A DNA stretch of 64,000 bases. Origin: Deinococcus sp. JMULE3 (GTDB lineage Bacteria > Deinococcota > Deinococci > Deinococcales > Deinococcaceae). Below, one piece after another: positions 44,792 to 54,158 of this stretch. How positions within the stretch are numbered: position 1 is the stretch's first letter; each line of letters opens with the position of its first letter. The notes under the pieces are model-generated. The model saw only the letters and a list, made by a program, of their open reading frames with translations, was not told the DNA's origin and ran no database searches. The stretch lies in assembly GCF_013337115.1 (NCBI RefSeq), contig NZ_SGWE01000005.1:1-64000 (forward strand), in the 5' to 3' direction. Position numbers and translations under genes: made by a program.

Positions 44792-45666
44792 CGCCCGCCG
44801 AGAGACGGGCGGCAGCGAGGCAACTCGTCGCCGCCCAGGTCAAGCCCGAACGGGCTTGCCTCCTGGTGGGCATTCCCAGATCCACCTGGTACTACCGTCC
44901 GAAGCCGCGTCACGATGGGGATCTCCGGCAGCACATTCGCGAACTGGCCCTTGTGCATCCTCGACGCGGGTACCGGTTCATTCACGCGCTGCTCGTCCAG
45001 GAGGGACATCGCATCAACCGGAAGAAGGTCCGGCGCATCTGGCGGGAAGAGCACCTGACGGTCAATACCAGATGCCGGAAGAAGATCCGCACGGGAGCGG
45101 GTGTTCCCATGCAGGCTGCGTACCCCGACCACGTGTGGACGTATGACTTCCTCTTCGATCAGACCCTGGAGGGGACGACATTGAAGATCCTGACGCTGAC
45201 TGATGAGTTCACCCGTCAGTCCCTGGCGTTGCGGGTGGCGGAGTCCTTCACGTCCATGGACGTGAAGGACGTCCTGCACGAGGTCATTGCCAAGCGTGGC
45301 GCGCCAGGATTCATCCGCAGCGACAACGGCCCGGAGTTCATCGCCCGCGACCTGGGGATCTGGCTGGCGGTTCAGGACGTTGGCACTCGGTTCATTCAGC
45401 CAGGGAAACCGTGGCAGAACGGCTTCGCTGAGAGTTTCCACTCTCGGTTGCGGGAGGAATGTCTGAATCTGGAGGTGTTCTACTCGGCGCGGCACGCCGG
45501 TGTCGTCCTGGACAGCTATCGCAACTTTTACAACGCCAGAAGACCGCATTCCTCGCTGGGCTACCGAACCCCTGACGATTTTGCTCAGCAGGCCAGGGGG
45601 CGGCCTGCCGCCCCCCTTTGCGGACAGGGCACCGCAAATGTGGACGTCAGACCGTCCCCTGGGTAA
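44788..45666 (+). CDS. IS3-family transposase OrfB (DDE integrase domain)
   Basis: 292 residues from a GTG in the orfA stop. An HTH_21-like N-part (RHDGDLRQHIRELALVHPRRGYRFIHALL) precedes the rve integrase core. The DDE residues are Asp in WTYDFLFDQT, Asp in IRSDNGPEFI and Glu in GFAESFHSRLREECLN. It ends with NARRPHSSLGYRTPDDF, typical of IS3 transposases. It appears intact. Confidence 0.95.
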   Translation: MTPAERRAAARQLVAAQVKPERACLLVGIPRSTWYYRPKPRHDGDLRQHIRELALVHPRRGYRFIHALLVQEGHRINRKKVRRIWREEHLTVNTRCRKKIRTGAGVPMQAAYPDHVWTYDFLFDQTLEGTTLKILTLTDEFTRQSLALRVAESFTSMDVKDVLHEVIAKRGAPGFIRSDNGPEFIARDLGIWLAVQDVGTRFIQPGKPWQNGFAESFHSRLREECLNLEVFYSARHAGVVLDSYRNFYNARRPHSSLGYRTPDDFAQQARGRPAAPLCGQGTANVDVRPSPG

Positions 45667-46450
45667 GCAGAAAGAGCCCATGTTGTACCCTGCTCTTGAG
45701 CCGAGTCTCTACTCGAAACTGTCCAAACTTTGGGGCCAGCCCAGTAGTTGAACGTGTAGTGGACGTGATTCCAACCGGGCTTGATGTTCAGGTTGTAGGT
45801 GGCCGCGAAACCGTCGGGGCAGGTCACGGTGCCCTTGATGCTCCCGGTCCCACTGGCGTAGTTCAGCAGAGTGCGGTCCCAGTTAATGGTCCCGTCACCG
45901 ACCTCCTGTGAGCGCTGCATCAAGGTGTAGAACGCCACGCCACTGGCGGTCGTGAAGGTGAAGCTTGCGAACTGGCGGTACTGCGTTTCGACCACGCTGA
46001 CCTTCGACACGTCGCACCCGTCGTTTTTCCACCCCTGCAGGCGTGACGAGAGAGGACTCATCGCCGTGCCCCCCTGGGCAGGCGTAATCGAGAGCTTCAC
46101 GCTCTTGTCCGCTTTCATCGTGCCGACGGCGAAGGTGCTCGTCCCGGCAGAGGCATACAGGGTGTACTCGCGGTCGGGGGTGTAGTTCTGCAGGGTGCCG
46201 CTGCTGGTCACGGTCAGGGTGGCAGGATCGACGGGCGTGGTGGTCACCTGGTCACGGCAGGAAGCGAGCAGGGCGGTCAGGGAGACGAGGGCGGCCAGAA
46301 CTGGTTTGTGCATGATTCCTCCGGGTGTGGGGCGGGCTCGGGTGGAGAGGGAGGCGTCGGTGCCGCGGTCCCATTCACGGGCGTGAGGATAGGGTGTGAG
46401 GGCCGTGAAACCTGAACCCGCATGAATCGAATTCGTGCTAGAAATCACAT

Positions 46451-47563
46451 GTGTTCTGGTTGCATCTGCTGCCCGCACCTCCGTCACCCGCCGCGCCGGG
46501 ACGCGCCGCGGCGCCCCACCCACAACAGGACCTGCACCGGGAGGCCCTGCATCTCGCGTGGACCGGTCACGCCGCCCAGGCGCTCGACCACCTGCGCCCA
46601 CTCGGTCCGACGTCCACCGGCCAGCACGAGGACGACCTGCACCTGCTACGCGCCGCCCTGCACCTCACGCTCGGGCACGCCGGACGCGCCACCGACGACC
46701 TGCTGCACCTCGAACCGCTGCTCACCCGACCGGAGCAGTGCGCCGCCCAGTGCCTCCTGCTCGCCCACGCGCACCTGCACCAGGGGCACACCGCCGCCGC
46801 CGCGGCCGCCCTGGCGCGGGCCGAGCGCCACGTCACGCGCCTCCCCGGCACGCCCTGGCGGGCCGCCGCCACCTGCCTGCGCGCCCACCTGCTCGACCGC
46901 ACGGGCGAGACCGACCTCGCGCTGCGGCACCTGCACGCCGGACTGCGCCGCGCCTCCGGTGACGTCGCGCGGCACCTGACGCACCACACACTCGCCGAAC
47001 TCCACCCCGACCCGTTCGAACAGCGGCGGCACGCCGTCCACGCCCGTCATCACGCGCGCGGCCACAGCTGTCCGCCCACCCTGACCCTGCCCCCCACCGC
47101 GCGCCCAGCGCAGGACACGCCGGTCAGCCGGCACGTTCATCTTCAGGTGCTCGGCCAGCCCGCCATCCACGTCGGCGGGACCGTCATCGACTGCGCGCAC
47201 GCCCCCCGGCTGCCCCTGCTGCTGAGTTACGTCCTGGCGCACGCCGGGGAGAGCGTCGAGCGGGCCGCGTGCGACCTGCTGCCCAGCACCGGCGGGCGGG
47301 GCGTCCGCCATCACGACGCGTTCCACCAGGCGGCGCGCATCCGGCGGGACGTGAGTCGCGTCCGCGCCCTGCTGGGCGACCCGGACGTCATCCGCTGCCG
47401 TCAGGGGGTCCTCACGCTGCACCCGGCGTACACCTGGAGCAGCGACCTGCTGGACGCCGCGCGGACCGGCGCGCCGCCCGCGCATGTGCCTCGCGAACTC
47501 CGGTGCGAGTGGACCGACCAGTTCCGCGAATGCACCGGGGCTGGCGAGCTCAGCGCCCCCTGA
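46451..47563 (+). CDS. TPR-type regulator with C-terminal SARP-like winged helix
   Basis: 370 residues, GTG start with TAGAAA 6 nt upstream (a near match to the leaderless pattern). The N-terminal ~200 residues are Ala/Leu-rich TPR-like helices (HREALHLAWTGHAAQALDHL; LAHAHLHQGHTAAAAAAL). The C-terminal part reads VHLQVLGQPAIHVGGTVID...RLPLLLSYVLAHAGESVERAA, then ARIRRDVSRVRALLGDPDVIRCRQGVLTLHPAYTW, the winged helix of SARP/BTAD proteins. It is divergent from the interrupted lipoprotein gene and ends convergent with the SRAP-like gene. Target unknown. Confidence 0.75.
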   Translation: MFWLHLLPAPPSPAAPGRAAAPHPQQDLHREALHLAWTGHAAQALDHLRPLGPTSTGQHEDDLHLLRAALHLTLGHAGRATDDLLHLEPLLTRPEQCAAQCLLLAHAHLHQGHTAAAAAALARAERHVTRLPGTPWRAAATCLRAHLLDRTGETDLALRHLHAGLRRASGDVARHLTHHTLAELHPDPFEQRRHAVHARHHARGHSCPPTLTLPPTARPAQDTPVSRHVHLQVLGQPAIHVGGTVIDCAHAPRLPLLLSYVLAHAGESVERAACDLLPSTGGRGVRHHDAFHQAARIRRDVSRVRALLGDPDVIRCRQGVLTLHPAYTWSSDLLDAARTGAPPAHVPRELRCEWTDQFRECTGAGELSAP

Positions 47564-48203
47564 CGGTCACTGCCCGGCGAAACCGCGCGTGACGACACCC
47601 ATGACGCGCGCGTTCGACACGGTGAGGTCCTCCCCGGCGGCGCTGTCCGTCCCGCGCGAGCACCCGCGCGTCACGCGGCGCGGCCGTCATCCACACCGTC
47701 AGGTCCTCCTCACGCAGCAGGGCCGGCATCCGCGCGAACATCCCCGCCAGGCCCGGCCCGGCAGGCCGCGTCACGACCGCGCACGCGAACTGCAGGCCCC
47801 GCGGCGTCCACTCCTGCTGGTAGACGCCCGCCGCGTACAGCGGCGCCGGTTCGCGTGGACCCACCAGGGCCCGCACCGGCAGGTCCGGGGTGCCCGTCGG
47901 GGCGTCCCAGTAGGCCGCCAGGGGAATCACGCAGCGTCCCGACGCCAGCAGGTCACGGAACGTCCGGTGCGCCCCGAGGATCTCCACGGGCGCCTGCAGG
48001 GCGCTCAGGGCCGACGCCGGACCTGCCGGGCGCAGCCCCCAGCGGCCCACCTGTGAGGTCCAGCCCAGGTGGTCGAGCAGCAGGAACTCCAGGGGCTCGC
48101 CCGGGTGCACCTCAGGCGCCCGGCGCTGGGCACTGACACAGGGGAATGTCCGCGTGAGCTGCGCCCAGGCGTCCGGGTGGAACTGCTCGACGAGGATGGG
48201 CAT
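47550..48203 (-). CDS. divergent SRAP-like (YedK/HMCES family) protein, possibly frameshifted
   Basis: About 217 residues. The SRAP core order is recognisable: SQVGRWGLRP, HRTFRDLLASGRCVIPLAAYWDAP, GLQFACAVVTRPA, MFARMPALL. But it starts MPILVEQF instead of MCGR, so the catalytic Cys2 is missing, and the usual Asn, Glu and His positions also differ. The last ~37 residues are arginine-rich and un-SRAP-like. A +1 frame from about 47650 reads AGEDLTVSNARVMGVVTRGFAGQ and stops at 47567, which looks more natural. Either a one-base insertion or a diverged tail explains this. Role in abasic-site protection is doubtful. Confidence 0.6.
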   Translation of the reverse strand: MPILVEQFHPDAWAQLTRTFPCVSAQRRAPEVHPGEPLEFLLLDHLGWTSQVGRWGLRPAGPASALSALQAPVEILGAHRTFRDLLASGRCVIPLAAYWDAPTGTPDLPVRALVGPREPAPLYAAGVYQQEWTPRGLQFACAVVTRPAGPGLAGMFARMPALLREEDLTVWMTAAPRDARVLARDGQRRRGGPHRVERARHGCRHARFRRAVTVRGR

Positions 48204-48339
48204 GCCGTCATCATGCACCGGCGCGCCTCCGGAAGACAGCGCAACTGACCGCCTGGGCATCCGGAGGGCGGCGCAGGAGGCAGTCCGGACCGGGCGCGCC
48301 GGTCAGATTCAGCTGCGGCGTCCGTGTCAGACTGGCCGC

Positions 48340-48789
48340 ATGCCGCTTCACGAGGTTCATGCCCTGTCGATCCTGCTGGTGGACGACAACCCGACCGACT
48401 GCGAACTGGCCGGGGAAGCGTTCGCGGCGACCGGGCAGGCCGTACGCCTGTACGTCCTGCACGACAGCGCGGAGGTCCTGCCGTGGCTGCGGGACCACGG
48501 CGTGGCGGGACTCCTGCCGGACGTGGTCGTGCTCGACCTGAACATGCCGGGCCTGAATGGCCTGGACCTGCTGGGCGCGATCCGCGCCGCGCCGGAATTC
48601 CGGTACCTGCCCGTGGTGATCCTCTCGTCGTCCGCGCATCCGGATGACGTGGACCGCGCGTACGACCTGATCGTCACGTCGTACCTGATCAAACACCCGT
48701 CCTTCACGGAGTTCATCGCGCAGATCGAGGATTTCGTGCGGTACTGGCAGCGCAGCCGCTTCCGCACGCCCCCCGTCCTGACGACCTGA
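48340..48789 (+). CDS. single-domain response regulator (Rcp1 type)
   Basis: 149 residues, receiver only: LSILLVDDNPTDCELA, phosphoacceptor Asp66 in VVVLDLNMPGLNGLDLL, VVILSSSAHPDD, and the C-terminal FIAQIEDFVRYWQRSRF. It shares the long-loop and C-terminal aromatic pattern with the regulator at 19582-20001. CAGACT lies 6 nt before ATG, a weak leaderless promoter. No kinase is adjacent, so it probably works with a phytochrome-like or hybrid kinase elsewhere. Confidence 0.92.
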   Translation: MPLHEVHALSILLVDDNPTDCELAGEAFAATGQAVRLYVLHDSAEVLPWLRDHGVAGLLPDVVVLDLNMPGLNGLDLLGAIRAAPEFRYLPVVILSSSAHPDDVDRAYDLIVTSYLIKHPSFTEFIAQIEDFVRYWQRSRFRTPPVLTT

Positions 48790-48996
48790 CCGCTGGGCGC
48801 GGCCGGGGCGCCGGACCGGCAGTGGACCGTCGGCGCGGTGTCCGGGTATGGGGCGGATCGTAGCCATCGTGGTCGGACGACGGTTACGGGTTGAAGTCAC
48901 CTGAATCCCGCACGGCAGCGGTTGGGAGGTGACGCGGTTGGGCGGCGGTGTCATGGACCTGGGAACCGCGGTGATCGGGCCGCCCCGACCGTCGCA

Positions 48997-49031
48997 TTGA
49001 CGTTCTTCTATGGATTTGGTAGATTACATCC

Positions 49032-49034
<3 letters not shown>
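48997..49034 (+). promoter_or_regulatory. arsR-type promoter and operator
   Basis: TTGACG (48997-49002), 17-bp spacer, TAGATT (49020-49025), then six bases and the ATG. An inverted repeat ATGGAT-N12-ATCCAT (49010-49015 and 49028-49033) spans the -10 and the start codon, a good ArsR-family operator for autorepression. Confidence 0.8.
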
Positions 49035-49354
<320 letters not shown>

Positions 49355-49358
<4 letters not shown>

Positions 49359-49522
49359 ACCCCCTGACCCTGCACCTCGTCGCCCTCACCCACCACCAGG
49401 ACCTGCTGCGCGAAGCCGAGATGGCCCGCCGCGCCCTGCTCGCCCACCCGGCGCCTGGCCGCCCGACCCCGCCGGTGATCGTGCAGCTGCCGGTTTCCGG
49501 TACGCCCTGCCCCACCTGCTGA
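49355..49522 (+). CDS. small protein with C-terminal CPTC
   Basis: 55 residues starting at ATG 49355, translationally coupled to the ArsR gene (ATGA) with AAGGAGG upstream. It has a helical N-half ([24 protein letters not shown]) and ends VSGTPCPTC, so it has a possible metal- or redox-active CxxC at the extreme C-terminus. Not recognised. Context suggests a role in metal or arsenic handling. Confidence 0.65.
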
Positions 49523-49568
49523 TTCTTTTGCCCTCACCCATCGAAGAACATCAATCAGGAGCCCTGTC

Positions 49569-50114
<546 letters not shown>

Positions 50115-50478
50115 GAACCAGCACCCTGCTCGGCGGTGCGGGAGGCCTCGCCGCGTGGTTCGCGAGCGGCGATCATGAACGCACAGACGCGCGGCAGACC
50201 TGACGCCGCTGGCCGCGGGCCGTCGTCATGGCCCAGCCCGGTCAAGGTCCGCAGGAGATCTGAACGTTGCCGGGCAGGACGGCGTGTCACACCTCCGAAA
50301 CAGAGCATGGGGCGGGTTCACGGCGGTTCCCAGTTTCATCTGCATGACCACGGTCCTTCTCACGTACTCACGCTGCGGCCCAGCTCTTCGAGTCCACCTG
50401 ATGCAGAGGGACTGAACAAACGCGGGCAACCGGAAAGACCCTCTGTCCATTCCGGTTCACCTACCGCACGCTGAAGCC
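50115..50478. other. intergenic region, no supported gene
   Basis: 364 bp with stops in all frames and no clear promoter motif. Nothing recognised. Confidence 0.4.
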
Positions 50479-51429
50479 ATGCGCGTCCTGTTCCCGCTGC
50501 TGCTCGGCCTGAGTCTCGCTGCCCCTTCCCCGGTACCCCCCTTGCACCCGGCCGGGCAGGTGGACGTCGGCGCGCCCGCCCAGAGTGTCGCCCTGAGCGA
50601 CGATGGCCGCACCCTCGTGGTCGGCACGGCCCGCGACGTGCAGCGCCTCGACCCCAGGACACTGCGTCCCCTGGGCGTCCTGCCCGGCAGTGACGGCGGC
50701 GGGTGGGGCGCGACCTTCAGCCGCGCGGGCCGACTGGCTGCCGCCGGCATGAGCCGCGGCGTGACCGTCTGGGACGACCTGCGCCGCCCACCTCGCACGC
50801 TCGACTCGCCCGGCGGGCGCGTGTTCGCCCTCGCGTGGCACCCGGACGGCCAGCGGCTCGCGCTGGGCGACGCGGGCGGGTACTGGCAGGTCACGCCCGA
50901 CGGGCCGCGCGGCCGGCTGCGCGGCGACGTCATGGCCGCCGCCTGGAGTCTGGACGGCCGGACGCTGCACCTCAGCACCGGGCAGGAGGACAGCGCCACC
51001 TACGCGCTGGACGCTGGCACGGGCCGGGTCCGCTGGCGGCAGCAGAACGTGCCCGCCACGCACACCCGCCGCGCCTACTACGGCCTGGACGAGGTGAACG
51101 GCCTGAGCCTCTCCCCCGACGGGCGCACCCTGGCCAGCGCGCATCAGGACGGGCGGATCCTGCTGCGTGACGCCGCGACCGGCCGCCTGCGCCGCACCCT
51201 GAGTGGCGGCGAGGACACCCGCTGGGCGGCCTTCACGCCGGACGCGCAGGTCGTCGCGGTGGGCGAAACGGGCCGCGTGAACGCCTGGACGGCCACCGGG
51301 CAGCCCGCCGGGCAGGCGCAGGTCAGTGGGGAGCTCTGGCATGTCCTCGTCCTGCCGGACGGACGGGCACTGACGGCCGGGGCGGACGGCACCGTGCGCG
51401 CCTGGACGCTGCCCACCCAGGTCCGCTGA
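50479..51429 (+). CDS. secreted beta-propeller (WD40-like) protein
   Basis: 316 residues. Signal peptide MRVLFPLLLGLSLAAPSP, then repeated blades: VALSDDGRTLVVGTARDVQRLDPRT, ATFSRAGRLAAAGMSRGVTVWDD, LAWHPDGQRLALGDAGG, LSLSPDGRTLASAHQDGRILLRDAATG, FTPDAQVVAVGETGRVNAWT, and a last blade ending GADGTVRAWTL. Each has the xSPDGxxLAxG pattern of WD40/YVTN propellers. It probably acts as a binding scaffold outside the cytoplasm. A DNA-binding protein gene starts 17 bp later. Confidence 0.88.
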   Translation: MRVLFPLLLGLSLAAPSPVPPLHPAGQVDVGAPAQSVALSDDGRTLVVGTARDVQRLDPRTLRPLGVLPGSDGGGWGATFSRAGRLAAAGMSRGVTVWDDLRRPPRTLDSPGGRVFALAWHPDGQRLALGDAGGYWQVTPDGPRGRLRGDVMAAAWSLDGRTLHLSTGQEDSATYALDAGTGRVRWRQQNVPATHTRRAYYGLDEVNGLSLSPDGRTLASAHQDGRILLRDAATGRLRRTLSGGEDTRWAAFTPDAQVVAVGETGRVNAWTATGQPAGQAQVSGELWHVLVLPDGRALTAGADGTVRAWTLPTQVR

Positions 51430-51446
51430 CCGGGTAGCGTGAAGAC

Positions 51447-52064
51447 GTGATCGTCCTCGACTCTGCCCTGGCTGCCCGGCTGCTCACCGACCCGGACACG
51501 CGGCGCATCCTGGCGGCCTTCCAGGGGGACGGGCAGGTGATCGCCGACGCGGCCCGCGCGCTGAACCTGCCGCTGGAGACCGTGCGGTACCGCGCGCGGC
51601 GCGCCGTGCAGGCCGGCGTGCTGGTCGCGGCGGGTCGGCGCACGCGGCGCGGGCGGACGCAGGCGGTATACCGACTGCCGCTGCCGGTGTTCGTGCCGGG
51701 CCTGCAGGTGCCGGGCGGGCCGGATACCCTGCTGCATCCGGATGAGGACGCCTTCCTGGCGCAGGTGCGGCGCGTGAGGGCCGCGCTGCTCGCCGGGGGC
51801 GGGTGGGGCCTGCGCGTCACGGCGGGCACGCCGGATCTGGTGGCCGAACTGGCCCGGCCGGAGCAGCGCGGCGCGACCATGGACGACCTGCGGGACCTGC
51901 AAGCCCCGGCGGTGGTGGACGTCAGCAGTACCCTGACGCTGAGTGCCGAGGACGCCAAGGCGCTGCAGGCCGAACTGCTGGACGTCTACGCCCGCTACGC
52001 GGCCCGGCAGCGGCCCGGCGCGGCGCACCTGCTGGGCCTCACGCTGTACCCGGCGTCCCCGTGA
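51447..52064 (+). CDS. helix-turn-helix protein, ArsR-like fold
   Basis: 205 residues, GTG start with TAGCGT exactly 6 nt upstream (leaderless). An N-terminal winged helix is suggested by DTRRILAAFQGDGQVIADAARALNLPLETVRYRARRAVQAGVLVAAGRRTRRGRTQAVYRL. The remainder (DLVAELARPEQRGATMDDLRD; LSAEDAKALQAELLDVYARYAA) is helical and resembles the C-terminal part of ArsR-like regulators. Regulated target and ligand unknown. Confidence 0.78.
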   Translation: MIVLDSALAARLLTDPDTRRILAAFQGDGQVIADAARALNLPLETVRYRARRAVQAGVLVAAGRRTRRGRTQAVYRLPLPVFVPGLQVPGGPDTLLHPDEDAFLAQVRRVRAALLAGGGWGLRVTAGTPDLVAELARPEQRGATMDDLRDLQAPAVVDVSSTLTLSAEDAKALQAELLDVYARYAARQRPGAAHLLGLTLYPASP

Positions 52065-52443
52065 GGTGACCCCGCCAGTCGTGTCCAGAACACTCTGGCG
52101 AACGCGGCGGCAGACGCACCGCCAACCGGTCAGGGGGCGAGGCGGCGGAGTTCGGCTGCCGCTTCCGCGAAGCCCAGGGCCTGCGCCCGTTCCAGCCACA
52201 CTCCGGTTGACAACACCCTTCCGGCGCGCTGCGTGGTCATCAGGAACCGAGCCTCTGGTGGGCGTGCAGCGCACTGTGGCCGAAGTGGGTCAGGCCGTGG
52301 TGGGTTGATCGCGACCCCACGCCCGGTGACCACAGCGGCGAACCTGCCCAGGCTGGAATGCACTCCCCCAGTGCCGGGGGCGGCGCGGGAGACCATGGGC
52401 TCCTGACACGCGTACCACATCGCATTCCCGCCGCGCAGTCGGC
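52065..52443. other. intergenic region, possible gene remnant
   Basis: On the minus strand (52130-52255) the frame ends GVWLERAQALGFAEAAAELRRLAP, which looks like a decayed protein C-terminus, perhaps ankyrin-like. No intact gene. The rest shows nothing recognisable. Confidence 0.35.
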
Positions 52444-52491
52444 TTGACACCGCCCTCTTTTTCCTCTACGATCGTTTCATGTAACGGTCGT
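52444..52491 (+). promoter_or_regulatory. tetR promoter with overlapping operator
   Basis: TTGACA (52444-52449), 17-bp spacer, TACGAT (52467-52472). The palindrome ACGATCGTT-N6-AACGGTCGT (52468-52491) has 9-bp arms with one mismatch and covers the -10 and transcription start. This is a clear autorepression site for the TetR gene downstream. Confidence 0.85.
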
Positions 52492-52533
52492 GGAGGCAAT
52501 ATTGGACGATCACCACACTATCCTGCAATTCTG

Positions 52534-53088
52534 ATGGGACGACCACCAAACCCCCAAGCCAGAGCGGCTCTTCTGGACAACGCGGTCACTTATGTTCTGC
52601 GACACGGCTTGAGCGACCTCAGCCTGCGGCCCCTCGCGACCGCCCTCGGCGTGAGCCCGAGACTTCTGCTCTACCACTTCACCAGCAAAGAACACCTCAT
52701 CACCGAAGTCCTCACCCGCATTTTCCACCAGCAGACCCAGCTGTTCACTGCCCCCGCACCACACCTCTCCCCAACCCAACGACTCGACGCGCTCTGGGCT
52801 CAACTGTCCAGCCCCCACATGACACCGTTCCTGCGCAGCCTGTTCGAAGTCGAATTGCGCGCCATCGACGGACACGCCCACTACGCGCACTTCGCCACTG
52901 ACGCGCTGCAGGGCTGGCTTCACATGGCTGCCGCGCACCTGGTCAACGCCCCGGAACCCGTCGCCCGCGTGCTGCTCAGCAGCCTGACCGGACTGCTGAT
53001 CGTCCGGTTCGCGACCGGCGACGAAGAGGGGGCCAACGCCGGATACGAGGCATTGAAACAACTGCTGCTGGACGCGGGGCACCTCTGA
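52534..53088 (+). CDS. TetR-family regulator
   Basis: 184 residues from ATG 52534. The helix-turn-helix is ALLDNAVTYVLRHGLSDLSLRPLATALGVSPRLLLYHFTSKEHLI; the C-terminal part is helical and ligand-binding (VLTRIFHQQTQLFTAP; LLSSLTGLLIVRFATGDEEG). The frame is open upstream, but those codons overlap the operator. It is followed 12 bp later by a small membrane protein gene with its own ribosome site, the likely regulated partner. Confidence 0.92.
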   Translation: MGRPPNPQARAALLDNAVTYVLRHGLSDLSLRPLATALGVSPRLLLYHFTSKEHLITEVLTRIFHQQTQLFTAPAPHLSPTQRLDALWAQLSSPHMTPFLRSLFEVELRAIDGHAHYAHFATDALQGWLHMAAAHLVNAPEPVARVLLSSLTGLLIVRFATGDEEGANAGYEALKQLLLDAGHL

Positions 53089-53100
53089 AGGAGTGCACCC

Positions 53101-53490
53101 ATGACCTGGATCACCGTTGCCCCGCTCGTTGCGGGCGCCCTGACCCTCCTGTTCGCCGTCACGCTCGCCCTGTCTCGCCGCACCGACGCACCCGGCCCAT
53201 GGGTTGTTCCCGCCACCCTGGCTGCTCTCTTTTTCGGATTTTCGTTCTACGCGGGAATCCATGAAGGCGCGACTGGCTTCTGGCCAGAACACGTCCGCAA
53301 CCTGTGGGGGAATCAAATCTGGTTCGACCTGCTGCTGGCCGCCAGTGTCGCCCTGTACCTGCTGATCCCGAAAGCCCGGGCGCTGGGAATCAATCCTCTC
53401 CCCTGGGCCGTCCTGTCCATTGCCACTGGAAGCATCGGCCTGCTGGCCTTCCTGGCGTTTGTGCTCTGGAAACAGAGTCGCGCCGCCTGA
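53101..53490 (+). CDS. small four-helix membrane protein
   Basis: 129 residues. Four hydrophobic segments: VAPLVAGALTLLFAVTLAL, VVPATLAALFFGFSFYA, FDLLLAASVALYLLI and AVLSIATGSIGLLAFLAFVL. The loop GFWPEHVRNLWGNQIWFDLL may be a conserved signature; the C-terminal half resembles DUF2834-type proteins, a weak recollection. AAGGAG precedes the ATG. It forms an operon with the TetR gene. Function unknown, possibly envelope or efflux related. Confidence 0.72.
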   Translation: MTWITVAPLVAGALTLLFAVTLALSRRTDAPGPWVVPATLAALFFGFSFYAGIHEGATGFWPEHVRNLWGNQIWFDLLLAASVALYLLIPKARALGINPLPWAVLSIATGSIGLLAFLAFVLWKQSRAA

Positions 53491-53574
53491 CGGCCGGGTC
53501 CGGAATGGCGACGCGTCGACAACGCATCCGACCGGAGAGAACGGGTGGCCACAACGTGACTTGGAGAGCTGCAG

Positions 53575-53662
53575 AGCACGAGAGAAACGCCCTTCCAGGC
53601 GTGGAGTGGGCCACCTGGCGTCCTTCCGGGTCGTGAACGAAACAGACGAAATCCGTGTCATA
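53575..53662 (-). repeat. partial dispersed noncoding repeat
   Basis: On the minus strand this begins TGACACGGATTTCGTCTG, continues TTTCGTTCACGA and reaches ACTCCACGCCTGGAAGG and GTTTCTCTCGTGCTC, following the left half of the copy at 60948-61087. Its first three bases are the stop codon of the gene at 53658-54158. Confidence 0.72.
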
Positions 53663-54158
53663 GGTCGCGGGCCTGCGTGAGGAGGGCGCGCAGCGCGACG
53701 CGCGCGTGTTCAGGTCCGCTCCGCAGGTCGCGGACGGGGCAGCTGGTGTGAGCGTGCCAGCTGCCGGTCTGCCGGGCGTGGAACACGAGGTGCGGTTCGG
53801 GCAGGCTGGCGACGTAACAGGTGAGGGTGATGTCACTCGGCCGCGCGGCGGCGTCGATGAGCAGCTGTCCGAGTCGCAGGGCGGCCTCGGTGTCGGCGAG
53901 GTCCTGCAGGCGCGGCGCCGGTCGGGGCGGCGGGGCGAGGCGTCCGGCTGGTGCGCCTGGACTGGCGCAGAGCGTTTCGGTCAGGGCGGTCTGCCACGCA
54001 CCCTTCCAGGGGCCGAGGCGCAGGGTGATGGTGCGCGCGTCGGGTCCAGCGCCGCGGGTGCGGTCGTAGTGCGCGCGGGTGGGGACGTGGGCGTGGCGGG
54101 TAATGTACGCCTTCATGGCGCGCAGGAGTTCCTCGCGGGTCCAGCGGACGGTGTTCAT
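53658..54158 (-). CDS. hypothetical protein with homing-endonuclease-associated-repeat-like N-terminus
   Basis: 166 residues. The N-terminal ~55 (WTREELLRAMKAYITRHAHVPT, then DARTITLRLGPWKGAWQTAL) fit the W...A...P-T...T...R-x-G-x-W pattern of HNHEAR-like DNA-binding repeats. The C-terminal part (LADTEAALRLGQLLIDAAARPSDITLTCYVASLPEPHLVFHA) is unassigned. Its ATG overlaps the histidine kinase stop (54155-54158), so it is co-transcribed with the kinase. Its stop codon is the first triplet of a dispersed repeat, so its original C-terminus may have been longer. Confidence 0.65.
   Translation of the reverse strand: MNTVRWTREELLRAMKAYITRHAHVPTRAHYDRTRGAGPDARTITLRLGPWKGAWQTALTETLCASPGAPAGRLAPPPRPAPRLQDLADTEAALRLGQLLIDAAARPSDITLTCYVASLPEPHLVFHARQTGSWHAHTSCPVRDLRSGPEHARVALRALLTQARDL

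Larger units (their letters stand above)
44436..45743 (+). mobile_element. IS3-family insertion sequence
   Basis: 1308 bp bounded by imperfect inverted repeats: left TGGTCTGCCCCCCGAAAACT, right (complement) TGGGCTGGCCCCAAAGTTTG. It is flanked by the direct repeat GTAG (44432-44435 and 45744-45747). It encodes the two-ORF transposase of IS3 elements and sits inside the lipoprotein gene. Intact target halves and intact transposase ORFs indicate a recent insertion. Confidence 0.92.
44336..46313 (-). pseudogene. lipoprotein gene interrupted by an IS3-family element
   Basis: The 5' part (45744-46313) starts behind GGAGGAAT with MHKPVLAALVSLTALLASC, a lipoprotein signal, and runs to YTFNY. The 3' part (44336-44435) continues DPSTSTIKNAAYTTT... 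to NWYAYKSQ and a TAA. Removing the element and one copy of the 4-bp duplication (GTAG on +) joins them in frame to about 220 residues. The mature protein is Ser/Thr-rich with a beta-sandwich-like pattern; no family recognised. In the present state the 5' part reads into the IS and would make an altered C-terminus. Confidence 0.9.

Noticed and set aside
48890..48915. TCACCTGAATCCCG shared with 33357-33372
   Set aside because: Only about 15 bases match and no wider similarity was seen; it could be a chance match or a tiny repeat fragment.
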